In this document: piece by piece, positions 11,405-21,135 of the stretch | How the letters are laid out: the number at the start of each line of letters is the position of its first letter | Numbering within the stretch: position 1 is the first letter of the stretch | Assembly (NCBI GenBank): GCA_029204225.1 | Contig: CM055096.1 | Location: forward strand, 63,066,240 to 63,130,239 | Length of the DNA stretch: 64,000 nucleotides | From: Diphasiastrum complanatum | Lineage: Eukaryota; Streptophyta; Lycopodiopsida; Lycopodiales; Lycopodiaceae | Direction: 5' to 3' | The notes under the pieces: model-generated | Seen by the model: the letters and a program-made list of their open reading frames with translations, nothing else | Databases searched by the model: none | What the model was told of the DNA's origin: nothing | Position numbers and translations under genes: made by a program

Positions 11405-12308
11405 CGTTAGAGCCTTTACTCCCTATCCCGGTTATTTACAGTTTTCAGAGACACATGTACATTTTGTACTTATTGTAATTACTGAAATGGCTAAGTCACC
11501 GGCCTGTGGTGACTTTTGTAAGTAAATTATAAATAATCTGTAATTAGTTGGCATTGGACCTGGGAGAGTCGTGCTTAGCTTTGGCATGGAGTACTGGGTC
11601 ATTTATTAGGAGTGGCTGGACTGATCTCCTAAAAAGTAGGAGAGTTGACTAGTCAATGGAACACTTGTCATATGCTCACTGGAACACTTGGTCCACTGAA
11701 TGAGTGACACATTTCAAGGTTGATCGGTCAAACATGACATGTGTCACATGCTCACAGGGACACTTGGTCCAGTGTATGAGTGACACATGTCAACCTACTC
11801 ACTTGCCTATGTGTCAAGGTACTGCCAAGTGGCAAGTGTCGACTGTGCATGGAATTGGCCATGTGTCATATGCTCACTGGAACACTTGGTCCAATGAATG
11901 AGTGACACATGTCAGGGTTGACCGGTCAAACATGACATGTGTCACATGCTCACAGGGACACTTGGTCCAGTGTATGAGTGACACATGTCAGCCTACTCAC
12001 TTGCCTATGTGTCAGGGTACTGCCAAGTGGCAAGTGTCGATTGTGCATGGAATTGGCCACGTGTCGATGTTAGAAAAGGTCAGGGTTAAGGAGTGCTTGA
12101 GGATTGTGCATAAGTGAGTCTAGAGAGAGGCATTCCTCATCATAATCTATGCAGCAAAGGTTGGGAGGAGACAAGGCAGCCAGCTCCACCATGTTTCGTG
12201 TGCTCTGATGTCTGTACATGCAGGAAAATTGACAAGGATCAACATTGCTTATTGTTGCGCACGGGATAAGCTAGGTTTTAAGTGAAGTTTCAGATTGGGA
12301 GTCTGACA
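11405..12308 (+). repeat. Gypsy-1 3' LTR with internal 198-bp tandem duplication
   Basis: Matches the 5' LTR but starts CG rather than TG (a T-to-C change) and ends TGACA. An internal 198-bp block is present twice (about 11704-11901 and 11902-12099); both copies happen to be open in one frame, but these are not genes. The LTR is rich in repeated (T)GACACATGTCA-like words. Confidence 0.9.
11704..12099. repeat. 198-bp tandem duplication inside gypsy-1 3' LTR
   Basis: Two units 198 bp apart are nearly identical over their length (for example GACATGTGTCACATGCTCAC in both). The 5' LTR has one unit, which accounts for the LTR length difference (904 against 705 bp). Confidence 0.92.
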
Positions 12309-13713
12309 ATATACCTTGTGAGTTGTGTGTGCACTCGGCTTGATCTTCTTGGAGGAAGTGTCGGTTGATGATCCAATTCTTGTATTTGCCACTGAGTAAC
12401 AACAACATCTTCGACTGACTCGCTGTCGGGTAGTTGATTGATTATTGACATGCTTGAGCCAGAGGCTCGAGTTGTTGTGTTGAAGGCAGGTGTCGAAGGT
12501 TCACATGGAACTTTATTCTTGTCTTTGAAGTCAATAAACTGATCCTCGCTAAAGATTGCATCCTGAACAAAAAGTCTGCTGGGTATCGGGGTCGTACAGT
12601 TTGTAGGTGTTGTCAGATGAAGTGTATCCAATAAAGATGGTCTTGAGACCTTGGAAGTCAAATTTCTTTCTTGTCTCCTTCGGGATCTGCTCATAGGCAA
12701 TGCATCCGAATACTCCAAGGTTCTTCAATGAAGGCTTAGAGCCTGTCCAAACTTCATGTGGTGTTTTGCCTGAGAGGGCCTTGTCAAACATCTGTTCTGG
12801 ATGTAAGCTACAGTGGAGACAACTTTAGCCCAAAAGCTCTTCGACAAAGATGCATGTGCCAGCATGCATTTGGCTAACTCGACAAGGGTATGATTCTTCC
12901 TCTCGACTAAGCCATTAGACTGAGGTGAATAAGGAGTGATAAACTACTGTTCTATGCCTTGGATATGGCAGTACTCCTTGAATTCGGTAGAGATGACCTT
13001 GGGTTTTGATTGTCTTACCGATTTTTTTTCTCTGCACGCTCCTTGAAGATTCTGAAGCAATTAAAAGCTTCTAATTTCTTCTTGAAAAAATACACCACAG
13101 TCTTTCTGAAATTTTCATCAATAAAAGTAATGAAACACTTTGCATCCTTCAGTGAAGGATTCTGCATTGGGCCACAAATGTCTATATGTACAACATCTAA
13201 TAATCCTCTAGCAATATGTCGATGGCTTGATCTAAAGGGTTTCCTAGCCTGTTTATCGACTAGACAGTCTTGACAGACAGGTACTATCTGGATAGTCGAG
13301 ATCAAGAACAATGTATTACTTAGACATTTGTAGTACATAAGCATGATTCAAATGACCAACTCTACAATGCCAAAGTAAACTTTTATTGATTTGAATAGAA
13401 GCACTAAGTGCTTGACTAGAGGTAGAAAAGCAATGACTTAATCTGTACAAGTATCCATGCCACTTTCCGAGTGCTAGGTTCTCGCCTGTCCTATCGACTA
13501 CTTTACACTGATCAAATTTAAATTCTACTTTATGTCCTAAATCTGTAAATCTGCTTATAGAGAGCAGATTTGTCGATAGATTCGGTACATGCAAGACATT
13601 CAAAAGTAGCTTAGATTGATTGTTTGCAAAGCTCAATCTTATTGTACCTTCACCTTTGATAGCTTGGGTGCTATTGTCGCCAAGGTGAACATACCTTTTG
13701 GTAATGTAAGGCG
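12309..13713 (-). pseudogene. Copia A1 gag-pre-integrase, integrase and linker (decayed)
   Basis: Reading minus from 13713: HLGDNSTQAIKGEGTIRLSF (protease-downstream region), VLHVPNLSTNLLSISRFTD and LLWHCRVGHLNHAYVL (HHCC zinc region), then CQDCLVDKQARKPF, HIDICGPM and FITFIDENF of the integrase core, SPQSNGLVERKN near 12920 (the E-containing motif), KTPHEVWTGSKPSLKNLGVF and the linker to RT near 12310-12400. The three acidic integrase positions can be seen, but frames change several times. It joins the RT part at 7137 once gypsy-1 is mentally removed. Upstream protease and gag are replaced by the copia B1 LTR at 13714. Confidence 0.9.
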
Positions 13714-14353
13714 TGTGAAAGATTTCAGATCCTTAAGATCCAATCTACTTGAATGATCTTTGGTTAGAAAGAGAAATACACTACCAATCTCACCAATGTA
13801 GAAAAATCAACATCTACACACAAAAACACCAATAGAACTTGATCAAACTTGAATGAAATGATTATGTACAGTTGTTGTCCGTACAAAACCAGCAAGCTAC
13901 TATATTTCACACGTGTGGATCCAAAAATAACAAATATAGATCATTGTACACATATAATTGTAAGCAATCACCAAGATAGTGCACCAATGGATAGTAGAAC
14001 CCAAGAGGACCATGTATAAGCATGAAATGACATAGAGAAGAGAGAAGATCACTCTCTCCATGAGTTACATCCTTTTATAACAGGTCCAAACCCTATTTGG
14101 CAACTTGGCTTTTCCTCCAAAATGCTAACCCTACTAATTTTGGGTCTAGATTCAATGTACTCAACTATTCAAATTTGAATCTACTCTAACTCGCATTCTA
14201 ACTTTCCCACACTTTCAAAAAGTATTTATTCAAATGAAATTTAGACTAATGAACTTTGAAAAGTCAACCTCTAAGTCTAAAACAAGTTTTGGCTTCAATA
14301 TGCCAAATATGGAAATATAGCAAAATGTGATGAAACTAGTTGAATCTTTCACA
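13714..14353 (-). repeat. Copia B1 3' LTR
   Basis: 640 bp bounded by TGTGAAAG... and its inverted counterpart ...CTTTCACA, matching the 43590-44237 LTR in reverse orientation. It abuts copia A1 at 13713/13714, so B1 appears inserted into A1. A TATA-like TTATAAAAGG is on the minus strand at about 14071-14080. Confidence 0.92.
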
Positions 14354-14465
14354 CTCCCTCTTCAACTAGTTTTAGCATAGACTTTGATAACACTCCAAGT
14401 GAAGTCCTATGCTTCATGAACAAGTCTTTTTCCAATGCTTTGGTGAAGATATCAGCTACACATTC
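14354..14465 (-). pseudogene. Copia B1 RNase H tail and polypurine tract
   Basis: The minus strand encodes ECVADIFTKALEKDLFMKHR and LSKSMLKLVEEGV then a stop, equal to the C-terminus of the B2 copy (48030-48135). The purine-rich GTTGAAGAGGGAG tract next to the LTR is the PPT. It is cut at 14466 by gypsy-2. Confidence 0.92.
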
Positions 14466-15530
14466 TGTTACATACCTATGTAACTAGCAGTACTTCAGAC
14501 CCCTAATAGTCCATTTAGTATTGGGGGCTAAATGACAAGGTACCCTTAGGATTAAGGGTATGTGCCCTTGGATAAGGGCAGACAAGTGACTATACCTTAG
14601 TTGGAGGTATGGAGTCATGTGACCCTTGGATAAGGGGTACCCTTAGTATTAAGGATAGGTGTATTAGATTAAGGTACTAGTGTCCTTGGTTAAGGGCAGG
14701 TAGGTGTCTATGCCTTGGATGGAGGTATGGAACCTAGAGAGGTGTTAGAAAGTCATTGGATGACTATTTTCCTAAAGCCTTGGGCCTCAACCTTGAACCA
14801 TATCACTTTATTGGGCTAAGACCAAAGTATACATGCACAACTTGGGCAATGGGACCTAGTAGGAGGGCGCCCTTCTAAAGTGTCCATTGAGTTCCCAACT
14901 CCCACAAGAAAGGCATTCAAAGAGCCATAGGTTATGGAAGGATTCTCTTGACCTTCCATAAGCCTATGGAGGCTCTTGGAGATTCTTTAACTCCCCTAGG
15001 CTTCTCTCTCTCTCACTAGATGAGCATGGAACTCCATAGTGCATTGAAGGGGTCCATGGGCCATCTATATGAGGGTAGTAGGGTGCCCATTGGGAGGGAG
15101 AGATCTCTCTTGTTTGCTTTGCTTATGCTCTAGTGTGTAGAGTGCTTTCTTGTGGTAGTATGCTTAAGGTTTGGATCTTGCTTATGGTATGGGACATAAG
15201 TAGGGTTTGGATCTTGAGAATGCTATGGAGTGTTGTTGTATGCTTGTCATTTGTTTATGGTTAGCAAGGGGTTGCTAGATAGGTCTTGCTTGGAGCTTGG
15301 ATCTAGGTATGGTTGGGTGGTGAATACTTGAGGCCAGTTTGTTATCTATCTTTGTGTTTAAAGAGTAGGGACACAGGTGGAGGAGAGATCCTTGGAGGCT
15401 TGCAGATCCTTACTTGCAGGTGGAGGCATCCTAGCTTGGAGTTGGGGAGCATCTTGAAGCTTGTAGGTTGCTTGGAGGACATTTGGAGGTTCTACCTTGG
15501 ATTTGGAGGACTTCCTCACCTCTACTTGTA
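14466..15530 (+). repeat. Gypsy-2 5' LTR
   Basis: About 1065 bp beginning TGTTACATACC and matching 19331-19936 over its first ~600 bp. Internal blocks recur (for example TTAGGATTAAGGGTA and TTAGTATTAAGGATAGG). The right end is set by the primer site at 15535; the terminal dinucleotide is not clean. Confidence 0.88.
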
Positions 15531-15534
15531 AAAG

Positions 15535-15546
15535 TGGTATCAGAGC
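15535..15546 (+). other. Primer binding site, initiator tRNA-Met type (gypsy-2)
   Basis: TGGTATCAGAGC immediately after the 5' LTR. Confidence 0.92.
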
Positions 15547-16390
15547 TAGACAAAGGATGGTAACCTTTCTAACCTTCTTCAAGTTCTATTAAGATCAACA
15601 ACTAAATTTTTTTTGAGAAAGATTATTGGCTTTTCTAGTTGTAGAAGGCTTGTAGTTGAAGTACCCAATGAATCTAGTTCTCTTTGGAAGAGAGTAGTGA
15701 TGCTTATAGAATTGTTTAGGGGCTGATTTTTGATCATTTTAGAGAAGTTTTAAAGTGGTCTTTGGGTTTTTAAAAGTTCTGAAAAAAGATTCGTGGAATG
15801 GGTGGAGGAAGTCTTACTCTACATACACAAATTTTTTTTTGGCAAAAAAATTGACTCTAGCTATGTGTTTTGATCAAAACTAGTGTTTTTTTTTTTTTTT
15901 TTGCATAAATGAGGTGTTTGAAGTTTTGATTTTCATTTTGAAGTTCTATTTTTCAGACCTGTACATCTAAAAATCAGATATGAAAAGTGAAGTTTTCATC
16001 CAAACTTCATTAGTTACACCGTTCTATCTCCTAGTTTCATGAAAATGGCAATGTAGGAAGGGAATGGTAGTGTGACTTTGTGCATAAAACAAGTTTTGAA
16101 ATTATGTTTTTTGTCATTTTGAAGTTCTGATTTTCAGACCTGTAAATCTGAAAATCAGATCTGAAAATTGAAGTTTTCATAAAGCTTCATTAGTTATCCA
16201 TTTCTAGTCACTAGTTTCTTGGTTTTGGAAATCTAAATAGTGAGAAATGTGAAAACTTTGGTTGCTTTTAAAATGACAAATGCAATTTGTAGAAGGCAAA
16301 TGTAGCTTGTTCCTTGAAGGAAGAGCCTTAGTTTGGTGGGATGACTTAGTTGCAAACGACAATCAACCTTGTACATGAGATGATTTTTGC
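15547..16390 (+). other. Gypsy-2 leader with two-copy ~180-bp internal repeat
   Basis: Blocks near 15925-16060 and 16115-16230 share GAAGTTCT(A/G)(T/A)TTTTCAGACCTGTA, AATCAGAT(A/C)TGAAAA and CTTCATTAGTTA, so a ~180-bp unit is duplicated. This is the untranslated leader ahead of gag; I see no protein signal before about 16390. Confidence 0.65.
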
Positions 16391-16888
16391 AAGCTTTTTA
16401 GGGATTATTTTCTACCACTTTTAGATGACTATGAATACTTTCAAAAGTTGAGTCATTTATCAATGAATAAAGGTTTGGAACAATTTATTCAAGATTTTCA
16501 TGAGTACCTGAATCCACTTTATAGTGACATTCCACCTAAGGTACAAATGTTAATGTTTATTGATGGGTTACCAAAAGATTATCAAGTGGATGTTCGTAGG
16601 AACCATCCAAAAACCCTAGAAGATACTATTAGGGCTGCAAAATACTATGATGACACACCTAAGCCACCTAGGGGTCAACAAGCTAATGAGCAGAAAAAAC
16701 GTTTTCAATTTAAGAGGAATGATAGGGAAGTTGTTAGTGAAACACATCCCAATTCCAACAATCCTAAGAAAACAAAAAAAAACTTTAAAAATCATCAAGG
16801 TGGCAATGATAAAGCTGAAGCTCATAAGAAGAACCTGTGCTTCAAGTGCAATGACGAGGGTCACCTTGCACGAGATTGCGCCAAATAA
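16391..16888 (+). CDS. Gypsy-2 Gag (C-terminal part with zinc knuckle)
   Basis: The open frame 16448-16888 (146 codons) starts within a retrotransposon gag domain (YEYFQKLSHLSMNKG, then QFIQDFHEYLNPLYSDIPP and LMFIDGLPKDYQVDVRR), continues through a Lys/Asn-rich linker and ends with a perfect CCHC knuckle, CFKCNDEGHLARDC (CX2CX4HX4C), followed by a stop. Gag packages element RNA into particles. The upstream gag half is missing or in other frames, so it is partial. Confidence 0.85.
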   Translation, partial: KLFRDYFLPLLDDYEYFQKLSHLSMNKGLEQFIQDFHEYLNPLYSDIPPKVQMLMFIDGLPKDYQVDVRRNHPKTLEDTIRAAKYYDDTPKPPRGQQANEQKKRFQFKRNDREVVSETHPNSNNPKKTKKNFKNHQGGNDKAEAHKKNLCFKCNDEGHLARDCAK

Positions 16889-18250
16889 CCAGCCTCTACC
16901 TCAGGTAATCTATCTCAAAGTAATGAGATGGATATATTTTGTCCTTAGTTCTTTAGTCTTTGGACCTAATGACCTTAAGTGCATTAAAAGTAAAAAAATT
17001 GAACAAGGTAACCGTAGATATCCACTGTCGCGGATGGATGACCTAATAGATTATCTTGGTGGTGCTGGGTACTTTACCAAGATAGATATAAGGTCGGGAT
17101 TCCATCAGATACGCATTAAGGCAGAAGATATACCAAAAATCGGGTTTTGAACTCGCTTTGGTCACTACAAATTTTTGGTGTTGCCTTTTGGTTTGACCAA
17201 TGCACCGGCAACTTTCCAATAGATGATGAACAATTTGTTCAGGCCATATTTGGAAAGATTCGTAGTGGTATTCTTAGATGATATCCTAGTGTTCAGTAAG
17301 ACTTTGGCGGAACATGACTGGCATTTTCGCTTACCCACTAAGAGTCCACTAGTGGTGTGGACGGAGGATATAAATAATTGTTTTGAGTTGCTTAAGAAAA
17401 GTGTCACTTTGGCACCAATACTAATCATTTGGCGATCCTAATAAGGCTTTTGTGGTTAGGACCGATGCCAGTGATTATGCTATTGGAGCTGTTTTGATGC
17501 AGGATGGACATCCTGTGGCTTATGAAAGCAAGAAACTCAATCCTGCTCAGTCTAGGTATTGTACCTATGAGAAGGAACTGTTTGCAATTGTTCATTCCTT
17601 GAAAATTTGACGACATTATTTGTATGGAGCCAAATTTGAAGTTTTGGCGGATCATCAAACTCTTCGATATTTTTGTGATGCTATAGATTTAAAGGGGAGG
17701 CAAGCTAGATGGGCTGAGCTGATGCAAATCTTTGACTTTTTTATATGTTATTGTAAAGGAAGTCAAAATACTCTAGCGGATGCTTTGAGTCGGTTACCGG
17801 TTATAAATCAGTTGTGCTTTACTGTTATAGAACCGGAGTTGTTTCAGTCCCTTCAAGGACTATATGAGTTCGATCCTTTTTTTTGGAAAGTATTGGCAAC
17901 AAATACTTTCGAGGGCAGGTTTGCAAGATTCCTCGAATCAGGGAAAGACTGAAACAGATTTCCTAATTCGAAACAGAATTTTGTTTCATAAAGGAAAGGT
18001 CTATTTACCGGAAAATGACATTGTAAGGGCCCAAATCTTGCATGAGTGTCATGATAGTCCATGCACAGGACATCCGGGTATACAAAGAACACTTGACTTA
18101 GTTCGAAGGCAATTTTGGTGGCCTAAGATGAAAGTCAGGTAGAGGCCTATGTACTTCAATGTACTAAGTGCCAGTTAAATAAAGCAGAGAGGCTAAAAGC
18201 TAGTGGCCTATTACATCCTTTAGATATTCCTACCGAAAAGTGGGAAAGTA
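16889..18250 (+). pseudogene. Gypsy-2 RT, RNase H and integrase zinc domain
   Basis: After gag a deletion removes the protease and the first RT motifs. Then YPLSRMDDLIDYLGGAGYF, KIDIRSGFHQIRIKAEDIP, FGLTNAPATFQ and [12 protein letters not shown] (catalytic DD) appear near 17020-17300, interrupted by TGA and TAG. A second deletion near 17320 removes the RT connection. RNase H follows (VVRTDASDYAIGAVLMQDG, YCTYEKELFAIVHSLK, ADHQTLRYF). The integrase HHCC-type start has HECHDSPCTGHPGIQRTLDL and RRQFWWPKM (18040-18130). Confidence 0.9.
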
Positions 18251-19314
18251 TATCTATGGATTTTGTGGTCGGGCTTCCACGTACAGGGAAGGGCCACGAT
18301 TCGGTTTGGGTCATTGTTGATAGACTTACGAAGTTTGCTCAATTTATCCCAACGAAAACTACTGTTAAAGCTTCTGCACTAGCTCAACTATTTGTTGAGA
18401 AGCTTTTTCAGCTATACGGGCTGCCTTCCGATATTGTCAGTGACCGTGACCCAAAATTCACTGGGAATTTTTGGCAAGCAGTATTTGAAAAGTTGGAAAC
18501 AACTTTAAGTTTGAGTTCTACAGATCATCTGAAATCAGATGTTCAAACAGAATGGACCAATCAGACGATGGAGCATATGCTTCGAGCATATGTGGGCCAT
18601 CGACAGTCTGATTGGGAATAGTACCTTCCACTGGTAGAATTTGCATATAACAGTTCAAAACATTCAGCGACCGGATTTAGCCCTTTCATGCTTATATATG
18701 GTTTTCAACCTCGATCACCAATTAGTGTTGGCATGAAAAACCTACGGGTGCAAGCCGCAGCTGATTTCCTTGTGGATATGCAAGAAATGTTATAGCTAGC
18801 TAAAGATAGCATAAGAAGTGCCCAGGACAGGGCAAGGCACTATGCTGATCTATTTCAGAAGCACAAGGTATTCATGGTCAACGACTGGGTGTTTTTGAGA
18901 GTCCCTAGTCACTCTAGGGGCTTGAAAACTATTAAGTGTGCAAAGTTGGCGCCTAGGTATTGCGGTCCTTTTAAGGTTATCCAAGTGATAAACAAGGTCG
19001 CATACAAACTAGACCTTCCAGCTAACATTGGAATTCATCATGTTTTCCATGTTAGTAAGTTGAAACCCTCGTTGGGGGTTGGGGAGACCCTGGTCCCTGT
19101 GGAAGATCTAGTGGAACTTCTTCGTGATGAGTCCGTGAGTGGACCACCTGAACCCGAGGCGATTGTTAATAGTCGGCAGAGGACTCTACGGAGTAGAGTG
19201 CTTCGGAAATTTTTAGTCAGGTGGAGGGGCAAATCAGAAGACGAGGATACCTGGAAAAAGGAGGCTGATCTCCAGAAGAATTTTCCAAATTTTTCCCTAC
19301 AAGGAAAAATTTAA
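18251..19314 (+). pseudogene. Gypsy-2 integrase core, C-terminal domain and chromodomain
   Basis: The core shows the D,D,E triad context: WESISMDFVVGLP, LPSDIVSDRDPKFTG and SDVQTEWTNQ. TAG stops (for example at 18619) break the frame. The downstream open frame 18874-19314 carries the GPY/F-like region PRYCGPFKVIQVINKVAYKL, IHHVFHVSKLKPS and a chromodomain with VLRKFLVRWRGKSEDEDTW, ending at a TAA just before the polypurine tract (19314-19330). Chromodomains guide chromovirus integration to heterochromatin (family knowledge). Confidence 0.92.
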
Positions 19315-19330
19315 TTTTAGGGGGAAGGAA

Positions 19331-19936
19331 TGTTACATACCTATGTAATTAGCAATACTTCAGACCCCTAATAGTCCATTTAGTGTTGGGGGCTAAATGG
19401 CAAGGTACCCTTAGGATTAAGGGTATGTGCCCTTGGATAAGGACAGAGAAGTGACTATACCTTAGTTGGAGGTATGGAGTCACGTGACCCTTGGATAAGG
19501 GGTACCCTTAGTATTAAGGATAGGTGTATTAGATTAAGGTACTAGTGTCCTTGGTTAAGGGCAGGTAGGTGTTTATGCCTTGGATGGAGGTATGGAACCT
19601 AGAGAGGTGTTAGAAAGTCATTGGATGACTATTTTTCTAAAACCTTGGGCCTCAACCTTGCACCATATCACTTTATTGGGCTAGGACCAAAGTATACATG
19701 CACAACTTGGGCAATGGGACCTAGTAGGAGGGCGCCCTTCTAAAGTGTCCATTGAGTTCCCAACTCCCACAAGAAAGGCATTCAAAGGGTCATAGGTTAT
19801 GGAAGGAGTCTCTTGACCTTCCATAAGCCTATGGAGGCTCTTGGAGATTCTTTAACTCCCCTAGGCTTCTCTCTCTCACTGGATGAGCATCGAACTCCAT
19901 AGTACATTGGAGGGGTCCATGGGCCATCTATATGAG
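19331..19936 (+). repeat. Gypsy-2 3' LTR, truncated
   Basis: Starts TGTTACATACC after a purine tract and follows the 5' LTR closely until CTATATGAGGG, where similarity stops abruptly at about 19936. About 460 bp of the LTR's distal end is missing. Confidence 0.92.
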
Positions 19937-20806
19937 GGAATTGTGCTTGCATGTCTCCTTCTCTTTGTCCTTTGTTGCCATGTATCCACCATGATACTCC
20001 ATGAATGAGCCTCCATCTTCATCTTGCCATAAGATGCCATCAAGCCTTGATGACTTGGCCATGAATGAGTGACATAATGACCCTCCAATAGCTTCATTTC
20101 CATCAGCAAAACCAGCCAAGAATGCTAGTACAAATCCAACATCAAAACAATGCTCACCAATGTAGCTAGTTTTACCATATCTTGAAAATTTGCACACATC
20201 CACATAAAATTGCTCAAACATGAGATAGAACAAGTAAAGTAAACTTGAAAAACACTTCCTTTGTGATCCTTTGACCTTAATTGAGTCTTCAATAAGCTGC
20301 AAAAATAGATCCATAACGTCTTTGCCTACCTCTCCTGTGATGCTCTTGACTACCTCCAAATTGCCACCTTCTCTTTTGACTAGTTGAAGCGCTTTGAGAT
20401 CAACCTCTTGATCTTCAACTTGATCATCAAATTCATTGAACAAACTTTGTTTTCCAGATCCATTACTTGATTTTACAGCAAGATAACATCCATCCACTTG
20501 CATAGCTCCATCTACATAAGAAGATCCTCCAAAAGATGTTTCACTCTTCATAAGAGTTTGATACTCAAGATCCATTGCTTGGATCCACTCCTCTTCTTTC
20601 CTTGCTTGATCTACACTTGTAGGCTTATCCAAAGAGGTTAGGAAAGCAACATAATTTCTAGAAACTACTTGCTTACCCTTTTGATCATATGTGAGCCTTG
20701 AAGGTACTTGTCTTTCTCTTGATGTTTTCCTTGGCTTTTGACTTGATGAAGGTCCATCGTTAGAGGAGTTTTGATTTCCAAAAAGACCCTTTAAGAATTC
20801 GTGCAA
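19928..20806 (-). CDS. Copia B1 linker fused in frame to an unidentified ORF
   Basis: A 292-codon open frame. Its first ~85 residues are the normal copia B linker and RT start (SSSQKPRKTSRERQVPSRLT, then EEEWIQAMDLEYQTLMK), as in B2 at 46470-46670. After MKSE, at about 20545, the sequence no longer matches any RT: no KWIFKVK, no YVDD. The next ~200 residues (for example SSYVDGAMQVDGCYLAVKSS, GKDVMDLFLQLIEDS and FVLAFLAGFADGNEAIGG) match no family I recognise. They stay open with no stop, unlike most of this window. It could be a captured host sequence, an insertion, or a junction made by deletion. No function is assigned. Confidence 0.6.
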   Translation of the reverse strand: MHEFLKGLFGNQNSSNDGPSSSQKPRKTSRERQVPSRLTYDQKGKQVVSRNYVAFLTSLDKPTSVDQARKEEEWIQAMDLEYQTLMKSETSFGGSSYVDGAMQVDGCYLAVKSSNGSGKQSLFNEFDDQVEDQEVDLKALQLVKREGGNLEVVKSITGEVGKDVMDLFLQLIEDSIKVKGSQRKCFSSLLYLFYLMFEQFYVDVCKFSRYGKTSYIGEHCFDVGFVLAFLAGFADGNEAIGGSLCHSFMAKSSRLDGILWQDEDGGSFMEYHGGYMATKDKEKETCKHNSLI

Positions 20807-21135
20807 GATGGCTTTTTTATTATTAAAATATTATAACACTAATACTTTTGACTTGCCATAACTTTTTAGTCGTAGCTCAAAAGTATGTCACATAACATAT
20901 CATTGGAAAGCCCTTGTTGAGTGCTTTCCAATGCACCAAACTCCGCTAAATTCGGACTTACCACTAAAAAGTTATGCCATTTTTAGTATGGAATCAAAAT
21001 GTGGACTCAAAAAGTTACGTTACGTAGATTTGAATTTTGAGTGTTTTGATTGGTCCATGTGTAAGAAACATTTGAGAAAAAATATAAAAAGAATCTTTAC
21101 AAAGGGTCTTTTTTGGATTTAGAACTCCTCTAATG
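20759..21135. mobile_element. 377-bp MITE-like element inserted in copia B1
   Basis: The ends are ~33-bp imperfect terminal inverted repeats (GTTAGAGGAGTT... and its counterpart ending ...AACTCCTCTAATG). CATC flanks both sides (20755-20758 and 21136-21139), and the copia B reading continues on either side. No coding capacity. An internal hairpin ATTGGAAAGC/GCTTTCCAAT lies at about 20902-20932. Superfamily uncertain. Confidence 0.75.

Larger units (their letters stand above)
7138..12308 (+). mobile_element. Gypsy-1: Ty3/gypsy chromovirus-like element inserted in copia A1
   Basis: Two LTRs (7138-7842 and 11405-12308), a tRNA-Met primer site and degenerate PR-RT-RH-INT-chromodomain remnants in plus orientation define a complete but dead Ty3 element. 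Flanks are GTATA (7133-7137) and ATATA (12309-12313), a target duplication with one mismatch. The copia A1 reading resumes on the other side, so the insertion is younger than A1. Internal coding is riddled with stops. Confidence 0.9.
14466..19936 (+). mobile_element. Gypsy-2: chromodomain Ty3/gypsy element inserted in copia B1
   Basis: The 5' LTR (14466-15530), primer site, gag, RT-RH-INT-chromodomain, polypurine tract and a 3' LTR (19331-19936) are all in plus orientation, the best preserved chromovirus pol here. The 3' LTR lacks about 460 bp of its distal end, so no target duplication survives. Protease and most of the RT N-terminus are deleted. Stops usually look like C-to-T or G-to-A changes. 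Confidence 0.93.

Noticed and set aside
11704-12117. Two near-identical ~65-codon ORFs in tandem
   Set aside because: They lie entirely in a gypsy-1 LTR and exist because of a 198-bp duplication whose length is a multiple of three.
19928-20560. Reading the unknown B1 ORF as a diverged reverse transcriptase
   Set aside because: None of the RT motifs (KWIFKVK, ARLVAKG, YVDD) appears in any frame, although they are clear in B2.
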